From contig OY743169.1 of NCBI GenBank assembly GCA_963555705.1, positions 7,502,014 through 7,566,013 on the forward strand: a DNA stretch of 64,000 bases, in the 5' to 3' direction. Both the position numbers and the translations under genes were made by a program. Shown here piece after piece: positions 1 through 12,506 of this stretch (its first letter is position 1; every line of letters starts with the position of its first letter). Source of the stretch: Ligustrum vulgare. Taxonomy: Eukaryota; Streptophyta; Magnoliopsida; Lamiales; Oleaceae. The notes beneath the pieces were generated by a model. It worked only from the letters and a program-made list of their open reading frames with translations. It was not told the DNA's origin and did not search any database.

Positions 1-703
1 CCAACAACTATTGCTCCATTCAACCTTACAATAATTATAAGTAAAACAAGTAATAAACAAAAAATCATTTTTTCTTTTAGTAGTTCTGTCATTCAACTTC
101 AATCCCTCAGCCATCAAGCCTTCAATCTTCGGTTCTTAAAAAATTAACAAACAAGAGATATTCAATATCCATCTCAAAATCAGTTGCTACCTTATTTTCA
201 AGGATTTGTTGGACTTGTGCAACCGTTCCTTAAAAAAGTGGAGAATTACGAGCAAAAATGAAGAATTTTTTCGCGAAGGATATACACGCAGATGAGGAGA
301 TACGTTACTGTCTGAAAGAGGGTGGATATTTTGATGTCAAGGACAAAGATGACGGTTGTATTCACATATTGATCAAGGTTGATGACCTTACCATCTTACG
401 ATTCTTACTAGCCGAAATCTACTATCGTTTCATCGCTTAAATTTGAAAATTTTAGTTTAGAAAATCGGAACCTGAACCAGAACCAAAGGAATCGAACGAT
501 TAGATTCCGGTTCGGTTCTTCTCTTACAAAAAGAATAACGGTTCTTAGTTCGATTTGGTTTGATTCGCTGAGAACCAGAACCATATGGAACAACGCCCAC
601 GTCTATTGAAAGAGGAATAGCTAAATGCACATGTCCTCTTCACAAGTTGATTGATTTGTCCTTTGGGAAATTTTTTTCTAATAAGATTTTAACGGAGCTT
701 AAT
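1..703. other. Intergenic, no gene seen
   Basis: This is AT-rich sequence downstream of the PDR transporter. A 60-codon open frame at 258-440 has no recognisable domain. A stretch at about 450-590 repeats GAACC/GGTTC-like words, as seen in decayed repeats. No RNA gene or promoter could be recognised. Confidence 0.5.
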
Positions 704-704
704 T

Positions 705-873
705 AAGCCTTCGTTTGGCAAAACATGTTTTTAAACATGTTTTTTCCTACACAATTCTCTAAATCATTTTTTAATCACAAACATTTTCTCTCTCCATTTT
801 TCAACCACACATTTTATCTAAAAAACATAAAAAAAAATATTTTTAAATAATTTTTTTTTAACAAACAGAGGCT
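705..873. mobile_element. Tourist-like MITE
   Basis: The left end reads GCCTTCGTTTGG and the right end CAAACAGAGGC, imperfect inverted repeats flanked by TTAA/TTA-type target sequence. The interior is AT-rich and non-coding. The same terminal words recur in many short elements of this window, which supports a PIF/Harbinger-type MITE family. Confidence 0.6.
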
Positions 874-1020
874 TAAAGATCATAGCGTGTTTTTCCTATT
901 TTTGTACTCATTGCATCGATAATAGCCTCCGTTATAGACTACTAATAACTATAAAATTAGAAACTGATATATTTTATCAAAATGGCTCAAATTTTTATTA
1001 GTATACACATCTAGAAGGGA

Positions 1021-4000
1021 TTATCTTTTCTGGAAGTTAAACGCCCTTATTGAGAATGCAAAGATGAAGCCGAAGAGAACTGATATTCCCGTTATAATTA
1101 TTGCTACGTATCCCACGAAGTCGTGTCTGAAATCAAAGTAACTTCTTATAAAGTGCTCCACTGTTTCATTTCCTTCAAGCTCATCCTGGAAATCTCCAAA
1201 TTGGGAAGCAACTAATCCATACAATGTCCAAGAAATTGGACATACATAATAGTACCATCTCCACCACACTGGGATTCTCTGTCCCAAAAAAAAAAAAAAA
1301 ACCAGAAAAAGAATGAGTTTTAATACGTTGAATTACATTTTGATCGAGTTATGGTAAGAAATATACCGTCTTTGGAATGATGAATCCTGAAAAGAGGTTC
1401 CATAATGCGTAGAATGCCGATGAAACTATAGCAGCTATATTATGATTCGGTGTTACGGCCACTGTCATCATTCCGTAGAATGTGAAGTACAACAAGGTGA
1501 AGTACATGAAGAAGAGGTACCAAAAGAACTTGGCGATAGTCCACTCAAATCCGATCATGGCATACACTATGACGCCATAAATGAGCGTTTGAAAGAATAG
1601 GTACGGGAGTTCAATCACCACCTGCAAGCCAAGTAATTTCATGACGATTTATTTGTTCATATAATTCTTACTATTAAAGCTCTATGTTGGATTTTTTTGA
1701 TACTCAATAAATCCTGGCAATTATGTTAAAACGGTTGTGGAATTATATTGACACCAAACCGACTCGATAATGGTCTACTTGGTAAGGCCCGATTGTGGTG
1801 GTCTTGTGTTTAGTGTTTGGACTTGGTTTGTTGGCTCATTTGTTGGTTGTTGTCTTGGACTTGTTGAAATGACCCATGTGTAAAACTAGCCCAACTAAGG
1901 TGATGTATTCATATACCCGTCCTGGAGCTTTGTAGCCTTCCATTATTGTCTTCTTCTTCCTTTATCCCTTTGTAATATGGTTCATCTCCCTCAACTAGTA
2001 AAATTGGAGCAATCAAGGTGAGGTTATTTATTGTGAGTCGAGCTTCATGTTTGGTGTCTGTTTTGGAGTGCTAACTGAGCCCGGTTTGGAGTGTTAAAGA
2101 CCCAACATTTTTCAACACTATTTAAGCAAGAAACCGAAGTCTAATTTCTTGCAGAATCACTAGAAGTACCTGTCCAAAAGCATAAGGCAAAGCAGAATAC
2201 ATCCCTGCTGCTCTTTCCCTATAGAAAACGGTTCTCTCAATAGCCACTACTGGCTGCACCGATGTAGCATTTTGTACACCAAGAAACAGAACAGCAGCAT
2301 ACATGGAACCCATGGCATTAAAGAGATCTTGCTTCTTTTGCCTAAAATCACAGATACAAATGTGTCAAAGGATTGGTTTTCCAGAGAAAGAATCAAGATA
2401 ATTGAGGGTTCGGGTCGGGTCGGTTTCAACTTTCAACATCTCTTTACCTTTTGGAGCCAAGATCCCAGAATATAGTTCCAAACATTACGGCTATAAACGT
2501 CGTAAATAGAAGTCTCACTGCAGTGTAAGGCGGATTTCGCCAATATGACCAGTGCTGTTTCTGAAGGCAAGCCATGCATTGGGTGAAGAAAGACTGTGCA
2601 TACTGTGTATGAAAATATAGGTCTTTTGAACCAGGAAATGGTTTACTGAGTTCCTCGATCACTTCTTTGTTTTTCCTGATTTATTATCCACCAAAGATGT
2701 ATGTAAACAAATCAATTTTAAGTAATAATTGAGTAAATTACTTAAGTACCTGTGTAGTTCTGAGTTCTTGTACAGTTCTGCAAAATTAACTCCAAGAGCT
2801 GCTTCTTGTGCTGTTGAAGTTACATCTAGCATCCATGTTGCTGGATTATAACCTTCTTTAATTCTATGGACTCCATCGATTCCCTGGAGTGGAGGGATTG
2901 AAATCAAAATATGTACACATCAGACAGAGCTTAGTCAATGTTATGAATTTTTAAAAACGTCATTTGCTAATTATGTCACCTCGAAGTAGTCGATGAGCTC
3001 AGATGAGAGCCTTCCCAATGGCCCGACATATATTTCTTCGCCTCCACGTTTTAGTAGTAGTAGCTGCAATTATTTGTAGTCGCGCTTTAGTTTTCTTTAT
3101 TAGCATAGGAAAGGAATCACGGAGCTTATACCGTATCCGTGTACTAACCTCATCAAAAGCATCAAATATGTCGATGCTAGGTTGATGGATGGTGCATACC
3201 ACGGTCCGACCAGTATCCACCGTGTTTCTCACTGTTCTCATTACAATGGCAGCTGCCCTCGCGTCAAGCCCCGAGGTTGGCTCGTCCATAAAAATTATGG
3301 ACGGGTTGGCTACGAGCTCTACTGCTATGGTTAATCTCTTCCTTTGCTCGGTTGAAAGACCGTTCACTCCAGGCAACCCTACGAGTGCTTCCCTCAATGG
3401 AGTGAGCTCGACTAACTCCATCACCTCTTCGATAAACATCTAAAATTTATTTGATAATTTAGGATATGTAATAACATTAAGCCCCTGTTTGATTTTGATT
3501 AAAATTTGATTTTAATTTCAAGTCAAAGTCAATAATTAACTTTAACGTCTCATTTCATAGAATCCACAACTTTTCAACTATACACTCCATCAACTTATAT
3601 CAAAATTTACAAAAAAATCTGATTTTAATCTCCGTCAAACAGGGGCTAAATAAATGGCAGAACTTTAGGAGCAATTTTGGATGTAGGAACAACCTTTTGT
3701 TTTGCAGCGTCGACCTCCAGAGGCAAACGAAGCAATGCAGAAAACTGCAAGGATTCGTATACTGTAACATGAGGAGAGTGAATGTCAGTTTGCTCGCAGT
3801 AGCCTGCTATGCGCGCAAATGTTTCTTGCTTCTTTGGGTATCCCGATATCGTGATCCTTCCGTCAATATATCCACCTGTTTTTCGACCTGCCAACACGTC
3901 CATTAAAGTCGTCTTTCCAGCCCCACTAACGCCCATCAGAGCGGTCAAAACTCCTGGTCGGAAAGCACCGCTGACGCCTTTCAAAAGCTCTAGTCTATCC

Positions 4001-7000
4001 TCTTCAATTCCTTGAGCTTTCATTTCCTGCAAGCATAAACGTGATGTAAATATAGCCCCTGTTTGGTGGGGATTAAAATTAGATATTATTTAGTAAATTT
4101 TGATAGAAGTGTGATATTAAAAAGTTGTAGATCCCATAAAATGTGTAGTTGATATTAATTGTTGACTTTGACTTAAATAAAAATCTAAATTATAATCCTT
4201 ACCAAACCGGGGACGAATAGGACTCGAAATTATAATGGAGAAGATATTAGCTTCTTTTTCTTTATCAGTATTGTCCAGTGCTATCGAATAAGTATTGAAT
4301 ATACCTCTGGCATATCTACTGCATAATGGATATCATCAAAAGTGAGTGAAAGAGGCTCAAAGGGTAAAACCATTCCTCTCTTCCTGTTTGGATCTGCTTC
4401 ATTAATGCTGCCAACTCTTGATGAAATAGACCTTGACGATATATTGTGGCGAGAATCGATCTCTCGTCCTGCATTCATAATATTAGAGACGACCCTCGAA
4501 TTTCTTTAAACACGACAAAAACATAATGAATAATTACCTGAAGCGCTCTTCTCGCATCTTTTGCTGCCATTTCTTTCTGCTAATGTTTCTTCTGATAGAA
4601 TTGCTTGGGGCTTTCCAAATGCTGCATCAAACATACTTATTTCCTCAACATGTTTGAACCATATTGACTTTGAATCCAAAGAGATGAACACTTACGGTTG
4701 AGATAAGTAAGAGCCAAGATCACTAAAATATTGAACAGGAAAACATATCCAATCTGAGCTCCTAACCCAATCCAGTACCAACGCGCTTCAGGAAAAATCC
4801 CTCGAGACTTCAAGACTGATACCCCGACTGATTCTGTCGAACCTGGAGGGACCTGCAATACAGATATTTCAGTGATGTTATATTATCTCCATCTCATTAT
4901 TTTATCTTCTCCTTACAAAACTCCAAATGTGTAGAAGATGGCTTACATAGCTCCAACTTTTCCCAAGAAATTCATTCACTGCTATAGCATTCTGTGCATA
5001 CATCAAAGGTGAGAACCAGTAACCCCAGATCCACCAACTTTTTATATCGTCTGATTGACAATCATCAGTCATCAGTGTTTTTAGGAAACCAGAAAAAATT
5101 AATAGTTGTACGATTTAGTGAGTCCACATCTGTCTGCTTAGTTGTTCACCCAATTAAAATTGTACACGTATACATGTCAGTAAACATGTTTTAAATCTAT
5201 ACAAACATTTACATTCAAAAGTAATAATGTGTACAATTTTAATTGAGTTGACAGCTAAGGAGACAGCATTCTGGGACAATAGTGTGAACTCCGATTTAGT
5301 CTAGTTTAGTACGTAAAGAAGTCTTAGAAATACAAAATTCTGTCTACCTCGTGATAAGATGAATCCACCCATTACGAGAACTGTGAGTAATGCAAAGGAT
5401 CCAAATGTATTTGCAACTATGATATTTCTGCCTATAGCTCCCATGAAACGAAACAGCGCAGACGCCATCTGGTTAACACATATGAGCAGCAGTAGTTGTT
5501 TGAAAAACCTGCGATTTCGTACATTAACAAAATCAGGAAACTGAAATCTTTACGCTCGTAAATGAATTAGTTATTACCTTCCTGCATCAGAATCAAATCC
5601 TGAAGTATAATAAGTCAGAAACACCCAAATTGCAACTTCAACAAGTGTGACTGGAATTTTCAGAATCCACGCAGGCAAAGAGTATGCCCATGGAGGAAAA
5701 AAGAGAAGGTCTCTTTGCTTGTAAAAGACTGGAAGTTTCATAATACTGAGGGCAAGCTCTGAAAATCCATTAAACATAATCATAATGACTGCATAAAAGA
5801 GAGCACCCATGAAAATTCCACCATCTGTTACTGTATTCTTGGGCATCTTGATGCGTAGAAATACGGTCATGGATATGCTAGCCATAAGGGTAAGCTGGAA
5901 ATAAGAATTGCAACCGTTAGTAAATTTAATTAAATCGCGACAGGATCATGGAATTATTGCATGGGACTCACTTGCATCATCTTGAATATATAGACAAATG
6001 AATTCCTCTTCATAAGAAGGTACTCTCTGGATATGCAAGCTCGTAGAAGTTCCTTCTTGTTAACGCCGTATTTTTTTCTGGTTAAGGCAGCTGGGTGACT
6101 CTTCTCCTTGTCGAAAGGAATGGAAAGTTCGTCGCCAAGTTTCCGACCAACAGGGAATGACTGAAATGCTTCAGAAAATTCCCTGGCAGAAACATAAGAA
6201 TAAGGTTCATCTCTATGTGTCCAATATTGCTCTTGATCTTTCCTTGATGTCACCTATTATTAGAAGCAGTCAGTAACTTTTTCAATCACAATTTTTTAAG
6301 GATATTCAGCCAAAAAGTGATGAAGAGATTGGATTTACTTCTTGAAGAAAATCTGCTGCTCCTTTTCTCTCAGGGCATCTGAATCCCATATATTCGAAAA
6401 ATTCTAATACGTTTTCACGGGGACCTTGATACACAATTTGCCCATCTGATAAAAGAACTATGTCATCAAATAGGTTGTATGTTTCTGGGGCAGGCTGCAG
6501 GAGTGAGATTATAGCAGTTCCTTGGAGAATGTGGATAGACTGTCTTATCGAATTTACTATCTGATAAGTCGTTGAACTGTCCAAACCAGTCGATATCTCA
6601 TCCATGAAAAGTGCTCTCGCCGGTCCAACCATCATTTCTCCTGATTTACATTTGATTTTGAACAAATGAAAACCTTAATTAGAATGCTTGATTAGTATGA
6701 ACATGAAGGATAAGGTGTCCAATGTGTGTTATGGTGCTCATCGTGGTCATGATGCTGACAGTAGAGGCGGGTCCAGGGGTAGTCAGACTCAGCCCTGACC
6801 CACCCCATTTTGGAAAAACCTTTGAAATTCAATAAAAAATAAAATAAAAAAATCATAAAGGCTGCCCCAGTCCATTTATTTGGGCTGGCTCCACCCCTGG
6901 CTGACAGCATGTTGTCCACGGAGGGAACCATAACTCACTCCCACCATTAACACCATATCCTTGCTGTTAGTATGAATATGTTCAAGTTATTACCTGTGGT

Positions 7001-8633
7001 CAGTCTCTTTCGCTGTCCTCCTGAAATCCCGCGAAACATTTCATCTCCAACCAAGGTATCAGCACAAACTTCAAGACCCAAGATCTGAAATTTAGATATA
7101 CAAGTCTTAGGAGATTTCTACTTAATTTTTTTTCATCATTTCTAACTGTCTTTGACAAATCTGGAAGTGGTTACCTTGATAATATAATCTGTTACAACAC
7201 TTGCCTCCTGCCCTTCAATCGATGCTGCCTGTACGACGAAAGATTTTATAGATTTTTTTTTACATGCAATCAGAAATAGAAGAAATTGAATATTCTGTGA
7301 AGAGAAGAGACTGTCTCTGTAGTTATTTGCACCTTCATGAAAATATCAATATCAGGATCTGGCTTAATATTTGCCTCCTTCTCTCTTCTTGATAATTCTG
7401 TCAACATATCTGCAATTTTCAAACAAACAATTCAATTATACTCAGGATTCGACCTCGTGCAATCGCTTTACCAAACATGCCAAAGTAACTGAAATCGTTA
7501 CCGACCATAACGATCTCCAACTCCTTGACATCTTGCTGAAAATGCTAATGTTTCTCTAACTGTCAATTCTCCTATGTGCAGGTCATGCTGACTTATATAA
7601 GCCGACGTTCTTTGTGGTACGAACTCGTGCATTTCATGACCATTGTATGTTACTCTTCCTGATGCCTGTGGACTCAGCAAATAAGATTAAATTTTCTGAA
7701 ATTTCAGTTTCCTTTTTCCAGGATCAGAACATACAAAGGAACATATTTCCTTACTTTTAATTGTGGGTCAAGTTTCCCTGCCAATGCTAACAGCAATGTA
7801 GTTTTGCCAGAAGTTGGTGGCCCTAAAAGCAATGTCATTCTGCAAAACCAGATAACCAGATTTATTTCCCCAGATGTTCTTGGAGTTGGTGTAGGACATG
7901 GAAAAGGACTATCTGCTCACCTTCCAGGCTTGATGATTCCACTGACATCATGAAGAATTGGCAATGGTTTCTTTGGACTTGGGAGAATATGTAGATAACT
8001 AAAGAAACCCTTTACAGAAGTAAAAACAGACAAGAAAAAGGTTAAGAATCCAGATAAACTTCATTTTGCAATATGAATATAAGAACTCAAAAGATTAATA
8101 AAATCACCTCCAACATATTAACAGTGAAGTTAAATATTGTAGGCAGGGCTCTGCTGCCAACATAAGCTTCTGCATCAACATTTAAATGCTCGAACCGAAC
8201 TTCAATAGTTGGAAGATTAAGACCAACTCTGGAAACTTCATCAAGTTAGAAATTCTAATCCAGAGAACAAAAGAAATGCAAAATCTAGTTATTCCTGTTC
8301 AAATTACCTGTCAATGCGTTTCTTCAGTTTCAACAAGAACTTCTCATTGTCTTCTTCTGCAATTTTCAATAGCCTTTCCACAAGATTTTTCCTCTCTACT
8401 AATCCAAGATTTTTTATATCAATTTCTCTTGGTTGTCCCTCTTCTTCTGTAAGTATACCTCTCCTTACACGAAGATAAGTCGGGAGTTTCTCTAGAGCAG
8501 CCCATTTCAATGCTTCTTCGTCATCAACCTCGAATGATGATCTCGAGAAAATTTCCCTCCCGCTGTTTCTCCATATGTTTGAACTACTTATACGTGCACT
8601 GCTGACTCGAAATCTGTCACTACCTTCAGTCAT
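1021..8633 (-). CDS. PDR-type ABCG transporter, 24 exons, complete
   Basis: Full-size plasma-membrane ABC exporter of the plant pleiotropic drug resistance family (PDR1/ABCG40-like), which exports terpenoids, hormones or defence compounds using ATP. The exons read off GT-AG borders are 8633-8308, 8228-8108, 8009-7921, 7839-7755, 7665-7506, 7409-7333, 7228-7175, 7084-6994, 6640-6339, 6253-5972, 5894-5578, 5508-5348, 5050-4947, 4852-4696, 4621-4538, 4468-4305, 4026-3694, 3439-3149, 3063-2980, 2883-2750, 2675-2448, 2341-2170, 1621-1367 and 1278-1021. They total 4329 bp, a whole number of codons (1442 aa), the usual family length. NBD1 has Walker [10 protein letters not shown] and signature [12 protein letters not shown]2 has [10 protein letters not shown] and the PDR-type variant [12 protein letters not shown], then [15 protein letters not shown]. 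Each NBD precedes a hydrophobic domain (NBD-TMD-NBD-TMD), and the protein ends in the family-typical FNFQKR. The start at 8633 (MTEGSDRF) fits family N-termini; the frame continues upstream without an ATG. No break was seen. The substrate is unknown. Confidence 0.95.
3481..3646. mobile_element. Tourist-like MITE in PDR intron 17
   Basis: 166 bp with perfect 12-bp terminal inverted repeats (GCCCCTGTTTGA) and a TAA target duplication at 3478-3480 and 3647-3649. It fills most of the intron between the exons for NBD2 Walker A and NBD2 signature. It shares an internal AAGTCAAAGTCAA word with the copies at 4055 and 13612. Confidence 0.85.
4055..4214. mobile_element. Tourist-like MITE in PDR intron 16
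   Basis: Ends GCCCCTGTTTGGT and ACCAAACCGGGGAC are degenerate inverted repeats. The interior contains the TTGACTTTGACTT word also found, in one orientation or the other, in the neighbouring intron copy and at 13612. No clean target duplication remains, so it is an older copy. Confidence 0.7.
6762..6899. mobile_element. hAT-type MITE in PDR intron 8
   Basis: 138 bp. The terminal repeats are TAGAGGCGGGTCCAG and, inverted, CAGGGGTGGAGCCAG. Both sides carry a perfect 8-bp target duplication GCTGACAG (6754-6761 and 6900-6907), the length made by hAT transposases. It is non-coding. Confidence 0.85.
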
Positions 8634-8748
8634 TGTTTCATTAAGCGACGGTGGAGCTCGTGAAAGGTTTGACACCTCGATGTTGGCTCTTTGCCACCTG
8701 ATGCTGGTACAAGAGAAAATGGATCAATTATGCTGTGCCTGTCTTTCT

Positions 8749-8755
8749 CTTTATA
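8749..8755 (-). promoter_or_regulatory. Candidate TATA box of the PDR gene
   Basis: On the minus strand the sequence reads AGTATAAAGAG about 115 bases upstream of the chosen start codon. That spacing leaves room for a 5' UTR of roughly 85-90 bases. This is inferred from position and motif only. Confidence 0.45.
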
Positions 8756-8859
8756 CTCTCTTTTGATCCTTCTGTTAGCATATAAAGTTGAATTTTCAAG
8801 GGATTTGAATTCTTGATGAATATTATAACATCTGAAGCACAAGAGGTCAATTTATTATT

Positions 8860-9919
8860 GCTGTGGGTGATGTCAGGATTGATGTAATTGCAATAAAACC
8901 TCAATCAAATAACTCAGGATGCGCACTTTTCTATGTCTTGCACTTAGCATTTCAATCATATCTTGCTGTCTGAATATGCTTCCATTTTCACCTACTTCTA
9001 TCTTATTTGCCTAATCTTGCCTGCCAGTTCGTGCAGGTTTGATTCACAGTATTTTTATGTAGTTACCACCAAACAAGATTATAAGTTACTTTTGAGCGTC
9101 TTTTTGGTAAAATTTGTTTATAAATAAGCACGTGCCAACATTGGACATTTAATAAAAAAAAAAATCAACAAATTTTGCTAGACAAAGATTCTTGCCCGCC
9201 TTCTTTTTACTTTTCAAAAAAATAGGCCAACGAAATGTTGACACATTGCTATTTATAAACAATCGTCTATAAACGATTTAACAAACAGAGGCTAAGTAGC
9301 TTTTTTTCTGTACGGCGGCATGTTTGAGGTAGTTTGGGAAGTTACTTTTGCTTTTACAAAGTCTTACTTTTTCTTAAGCTTCAAGTACTCTTTACTTAGT
9401 CCAAACTATATGAACGTGGCACTAGCTTCCTCGTAAAATAAAGTTAAATGAATCGTGTGGTATCCTCAAATGATGCAAAAATCTCAGTATTTTTAGTATG
9501 TGTCTCCTTCACCAACTCGAATTAGGAGGGTCAGGGATATGTTCTGTCCAAGATCAGATTTGTGTATACAGAAATAGCTGTAATGCACATGCATAGCAGA
9601 TCAGTATATCTGACTAGTAATTTTATTTTATTTTTATTTCTTTGCCTATAATTTAGGGTTCTAAACTATAAATTCTATGGAACTTTTGCAGGAATTTGGC
9701 TGTGGTAATTGTTTATTTTTATTTCTTGAGACATAATTTTAACAACCCTTTTTTCTTTCATTTGAATTTTGCCAAAAAATTTCGAATTTGAACGCTCCGA
9801 ACCCTGGCATTCCTGTACAAGTAATGATATTTATCATTAGTAGAGATAGATCTCTACTCTAATTGACACATATTTATTGAAAAATAAAAATACGTGCTAT
9901 CGTTTGATACTTAAAGGAA
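8860..9919. other. Intergenic, upstream of PDR gene
   Basis: AT-rich, with no gene found. A probable Tourist-like MITE occupies about 9098-9293: its left end is near GCGTCTTTTTGG and its right end reads CAAACAGAGGC followed by TAA. The 8.86-9.09 kb part should include the PDR promoter, but no specific element could be named. Confidence 0.5.
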
Positions 9920-10547
9920 GGGTTAATAGCACAAAACGTCCCTACATTTGACATGTATTGTGCAAAACATCCCAATATTTTGATTTTTGACGCTGAACGT
10001 GAAATCAATTTACGTTAATCAATTATGCCATAACAAAATAAGTATCTACAATACAAAAGTCAAAACGAAATGTTTAATAAATGAGCACATGATACATCAT
10101 AAGAAAGATGGTTGAATTTGGAGTTCAACGCAAAAAACGAAGTGCAATTCGGAGTTGTAGATCAAAAGTTATACACGTTTGAAGACAATGACCTTTAAAT
10201 CAAATACGGAATGACTAACTTGAAAGAAAAGTAAAATTTGGGGACTAATCTGGAAAGAAAATCTAAAAGTATGGACGTTATTCGCAAAAAAAATGAACGT
10301 AGGGATTTTTTCCACAATGAGTGCCAAACGTAGGGACGTTTTGTGCCAATTACCTTTAAGAAATGAATTAAAAATGGAATTGGACAAAAATGCCCCTCAT
10401 TTAACGTTGAAATAGGGTTAAATATAACGAAAAGGACGTCTCCAACAAGAAAATGTAAAGGTTGAGACGTTCAGCGTAAAAAATCAAAACGTTGGGATGT
10501 TTTACACAATACATGTCAAAGGTTTGGACATTTTGTGTTATTAACCC
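9920..10547. mobile_element. Mutator-type MITE with long TIRs
   Basis: 628 bp. The first and last ~82 bases are inverted repeats with about 90% identity (left end GGGTTAATAGCACAAAACGT, right end inverted GGGTTAATAACACAAAATGT). A perfect 9-bp target duplication TTAAAGGAA flanks it (9911-9919 and 10548-10556), the hallmark length of Mutator-like transposition. A further inverted copy of the TIR words at about 10296-10360 suggests internal rearrangement. No ORF of note is present. Confidence 0.9.
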
Positions 10548-10559
10548 TTAAAGGAATTG

Positions 10560-12329
10560 TGGGAAAAATAAGAGGAAAGAATCTGGAAAAGGCAAAATGT
10601 GCGGAACACAAGGAAAGAGAAATATAAAATATTGTTTAATGCTTCAGAGTCGAATATCTATAGAGTTGAGGTACGACATGTCATGCATAATTGCCTCAAT
10701 TGCAAAGGTGATCTGTCTCCCTTCTAGAAGGAATTGATTTTTGGTTCATAATTTCATAAAATGATGTTGATTTTCAATGTTTAAAGAAAAATCACTCCCC
10801 TTCATTTATTGGGTAAGGAACTTGGACTTGGTACTTGGTAGGGTTGCTTTATGATGATTCGAACTTACTTCATTTATTTAAGAGGTGTAAATTTGAATAG
10901 TTGCGTCTTTTTTCTTGACATGACTTAGGAAGTAGGGTTTAAAATTATTGTTTTCAAAAAAAAAAAAAAAAAAAAAAAGTTAATTAATTCTCACTAAACA
11001 CAAATATTACTAATTATTAATATACAATTAATAAAAACTTTCATATATATAACTAAAATAATTATAATAATATTACATATATAATTAACTTGAAATTGTA
11101 GAGATTAATAAGTTGATTAATATTAATACATATAATTAATGATAATGAAATTACATAATTCAATTACATTTGTCTTTACTTTAATATTACATTATATAAA
11201 AAATATTGCATTTGTTTATTAATCTGATAAATACATTTTATGAAGTTAATATGAATATTCAGGAGTACATTTAGAAAATTATTGCTTAATCTCGTGTAAA
11301 TATTGTTTATGATAAAAACTTGATGTTGAATGTGATTTGGAGAAAATAAACTACAACTAAGCTAAAAAGATGGAGTTTATGTTTAATTTTGAAAGATGAA
11401 ACCAACTGGACGAGAATTAAAATATCGAGGATTGAATTGTAAATACAATGGATATGAGATGACCAAAAAAATAAAAATCAGATACCAAATTTATGGTTGA
11501 TTTGAGAGAGATTTTGTGACTAAATATTGTATTTATAGTGCATATTTGGTTATACTTTCATTTCTTTATATATATATTTTTTTTGTAGTTACATTATATG
11601 TTTGATCGATGATTTTAATTTTTGGTAATTACTGTTATTTTATTAATTGTCTTTTGGACATATTTATTATTTGTGAGTGAGATGGAAAGAGATTCATAAT
11701 TAATTATGTAATATTTTAAAAAAGCATAAAAGAAGGAAGATAATTTTGAGATTAAGTATTGTAAATGTGAGTAACAATTTATTTGTGTATCCATGTTAGA
11801 TTTATTATATTCTACATTATTTAGTTCTCTAGAATGAATATTTAGGGTTTTTTTGTCATAAGTTAGACAATGCATAAATGGTGGGGATTTTCATTTTCGA
11901 GATGTAAATATTTTAAAAAGATAAATTTTAGGATGAATATTTTCATATATTATAAGATAATTTTTAAAGAATATAATTTTTAATAACAAAATAAAAAAGC
12001 ATAAAATATATAATTTTTGTCATATCTATGACCCTGTTTGAGACCCATTATTTCAATAATGTGATTTGTAATAATAAATTTTTTCAGATATGTGTGTGGT
12101 TAAAAAACAGAGAATCCAAAAAAATTTATATGTAAATTATTTTATTAATAAAATATATGATTGAAAATGAGTTTTAAGAAAAAAATAAAATTTTGAATAA
12201 TAGATATCAAATAGGGGCATAACGTCCAAAGTTCGTGTTTAAGAAAACCAGTAATCCTAAAATATATATATGAACGATGATGACGAGGGTTCGTATATAT
12301 TTGTTCACAAACCTCCCGAAAAACCAAAC
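10560..12329. other. AT-rich intergenic DNA
   Basis: Low-complexity AT-rich sequence with a ~22-base poly-A run near 10957 and no coding signal on either strand. Confidence 0.5.
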
Positions 12330-12332
12330 TAA

Positions 12333-12503
12333 GAATCTATTTGGTAATGGTGGTTTTAGAGGAATTTTGAGTTTTTTTTTTTTAAAGAATATATGTGGTT
12401 GAAAAGTGATAAAAAATATTAAAAAATGACGAATCTAGTAAAAATGTGTAATTAGAAATGAACGTTAGGTTAGTAAAAACAATGTCCATTACCAAATAGG
12501 CTC
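12333..12503. mobile_element. Tourist-like MITE
   Basis: 171 bp. The 18-bp terminal repeats (GAATCTATTTGGTAATGG and inverted GAGCCTATTTGGTAATGG) differ at two positions. A TAA duplication lies at 12330-12332 and 12504-12506. Non-coding. Confidence 0.85.
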
Positions 12504-12506
12504 TAA

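Noticed and set aside
258..440. 60-codon ORF near the left edge
   Set aside because: No domain, no splice context, and similar-sized frames occur by chance in such DNA.
1685..2107. Possible solo LTR in PDR intron 22 (TGTTGGAT...GACCCAACA)
   Set aside because: Ends are weakly inverted and TG...CA, but the flanks ctcta and ttttt do not match, so no insertion can be shown.
8634..8675. Upstream extension of the PDR N-terminus
   Set aside because: The extension would start at GTG; the ATG at 8633 gives a family-like N-terminus.
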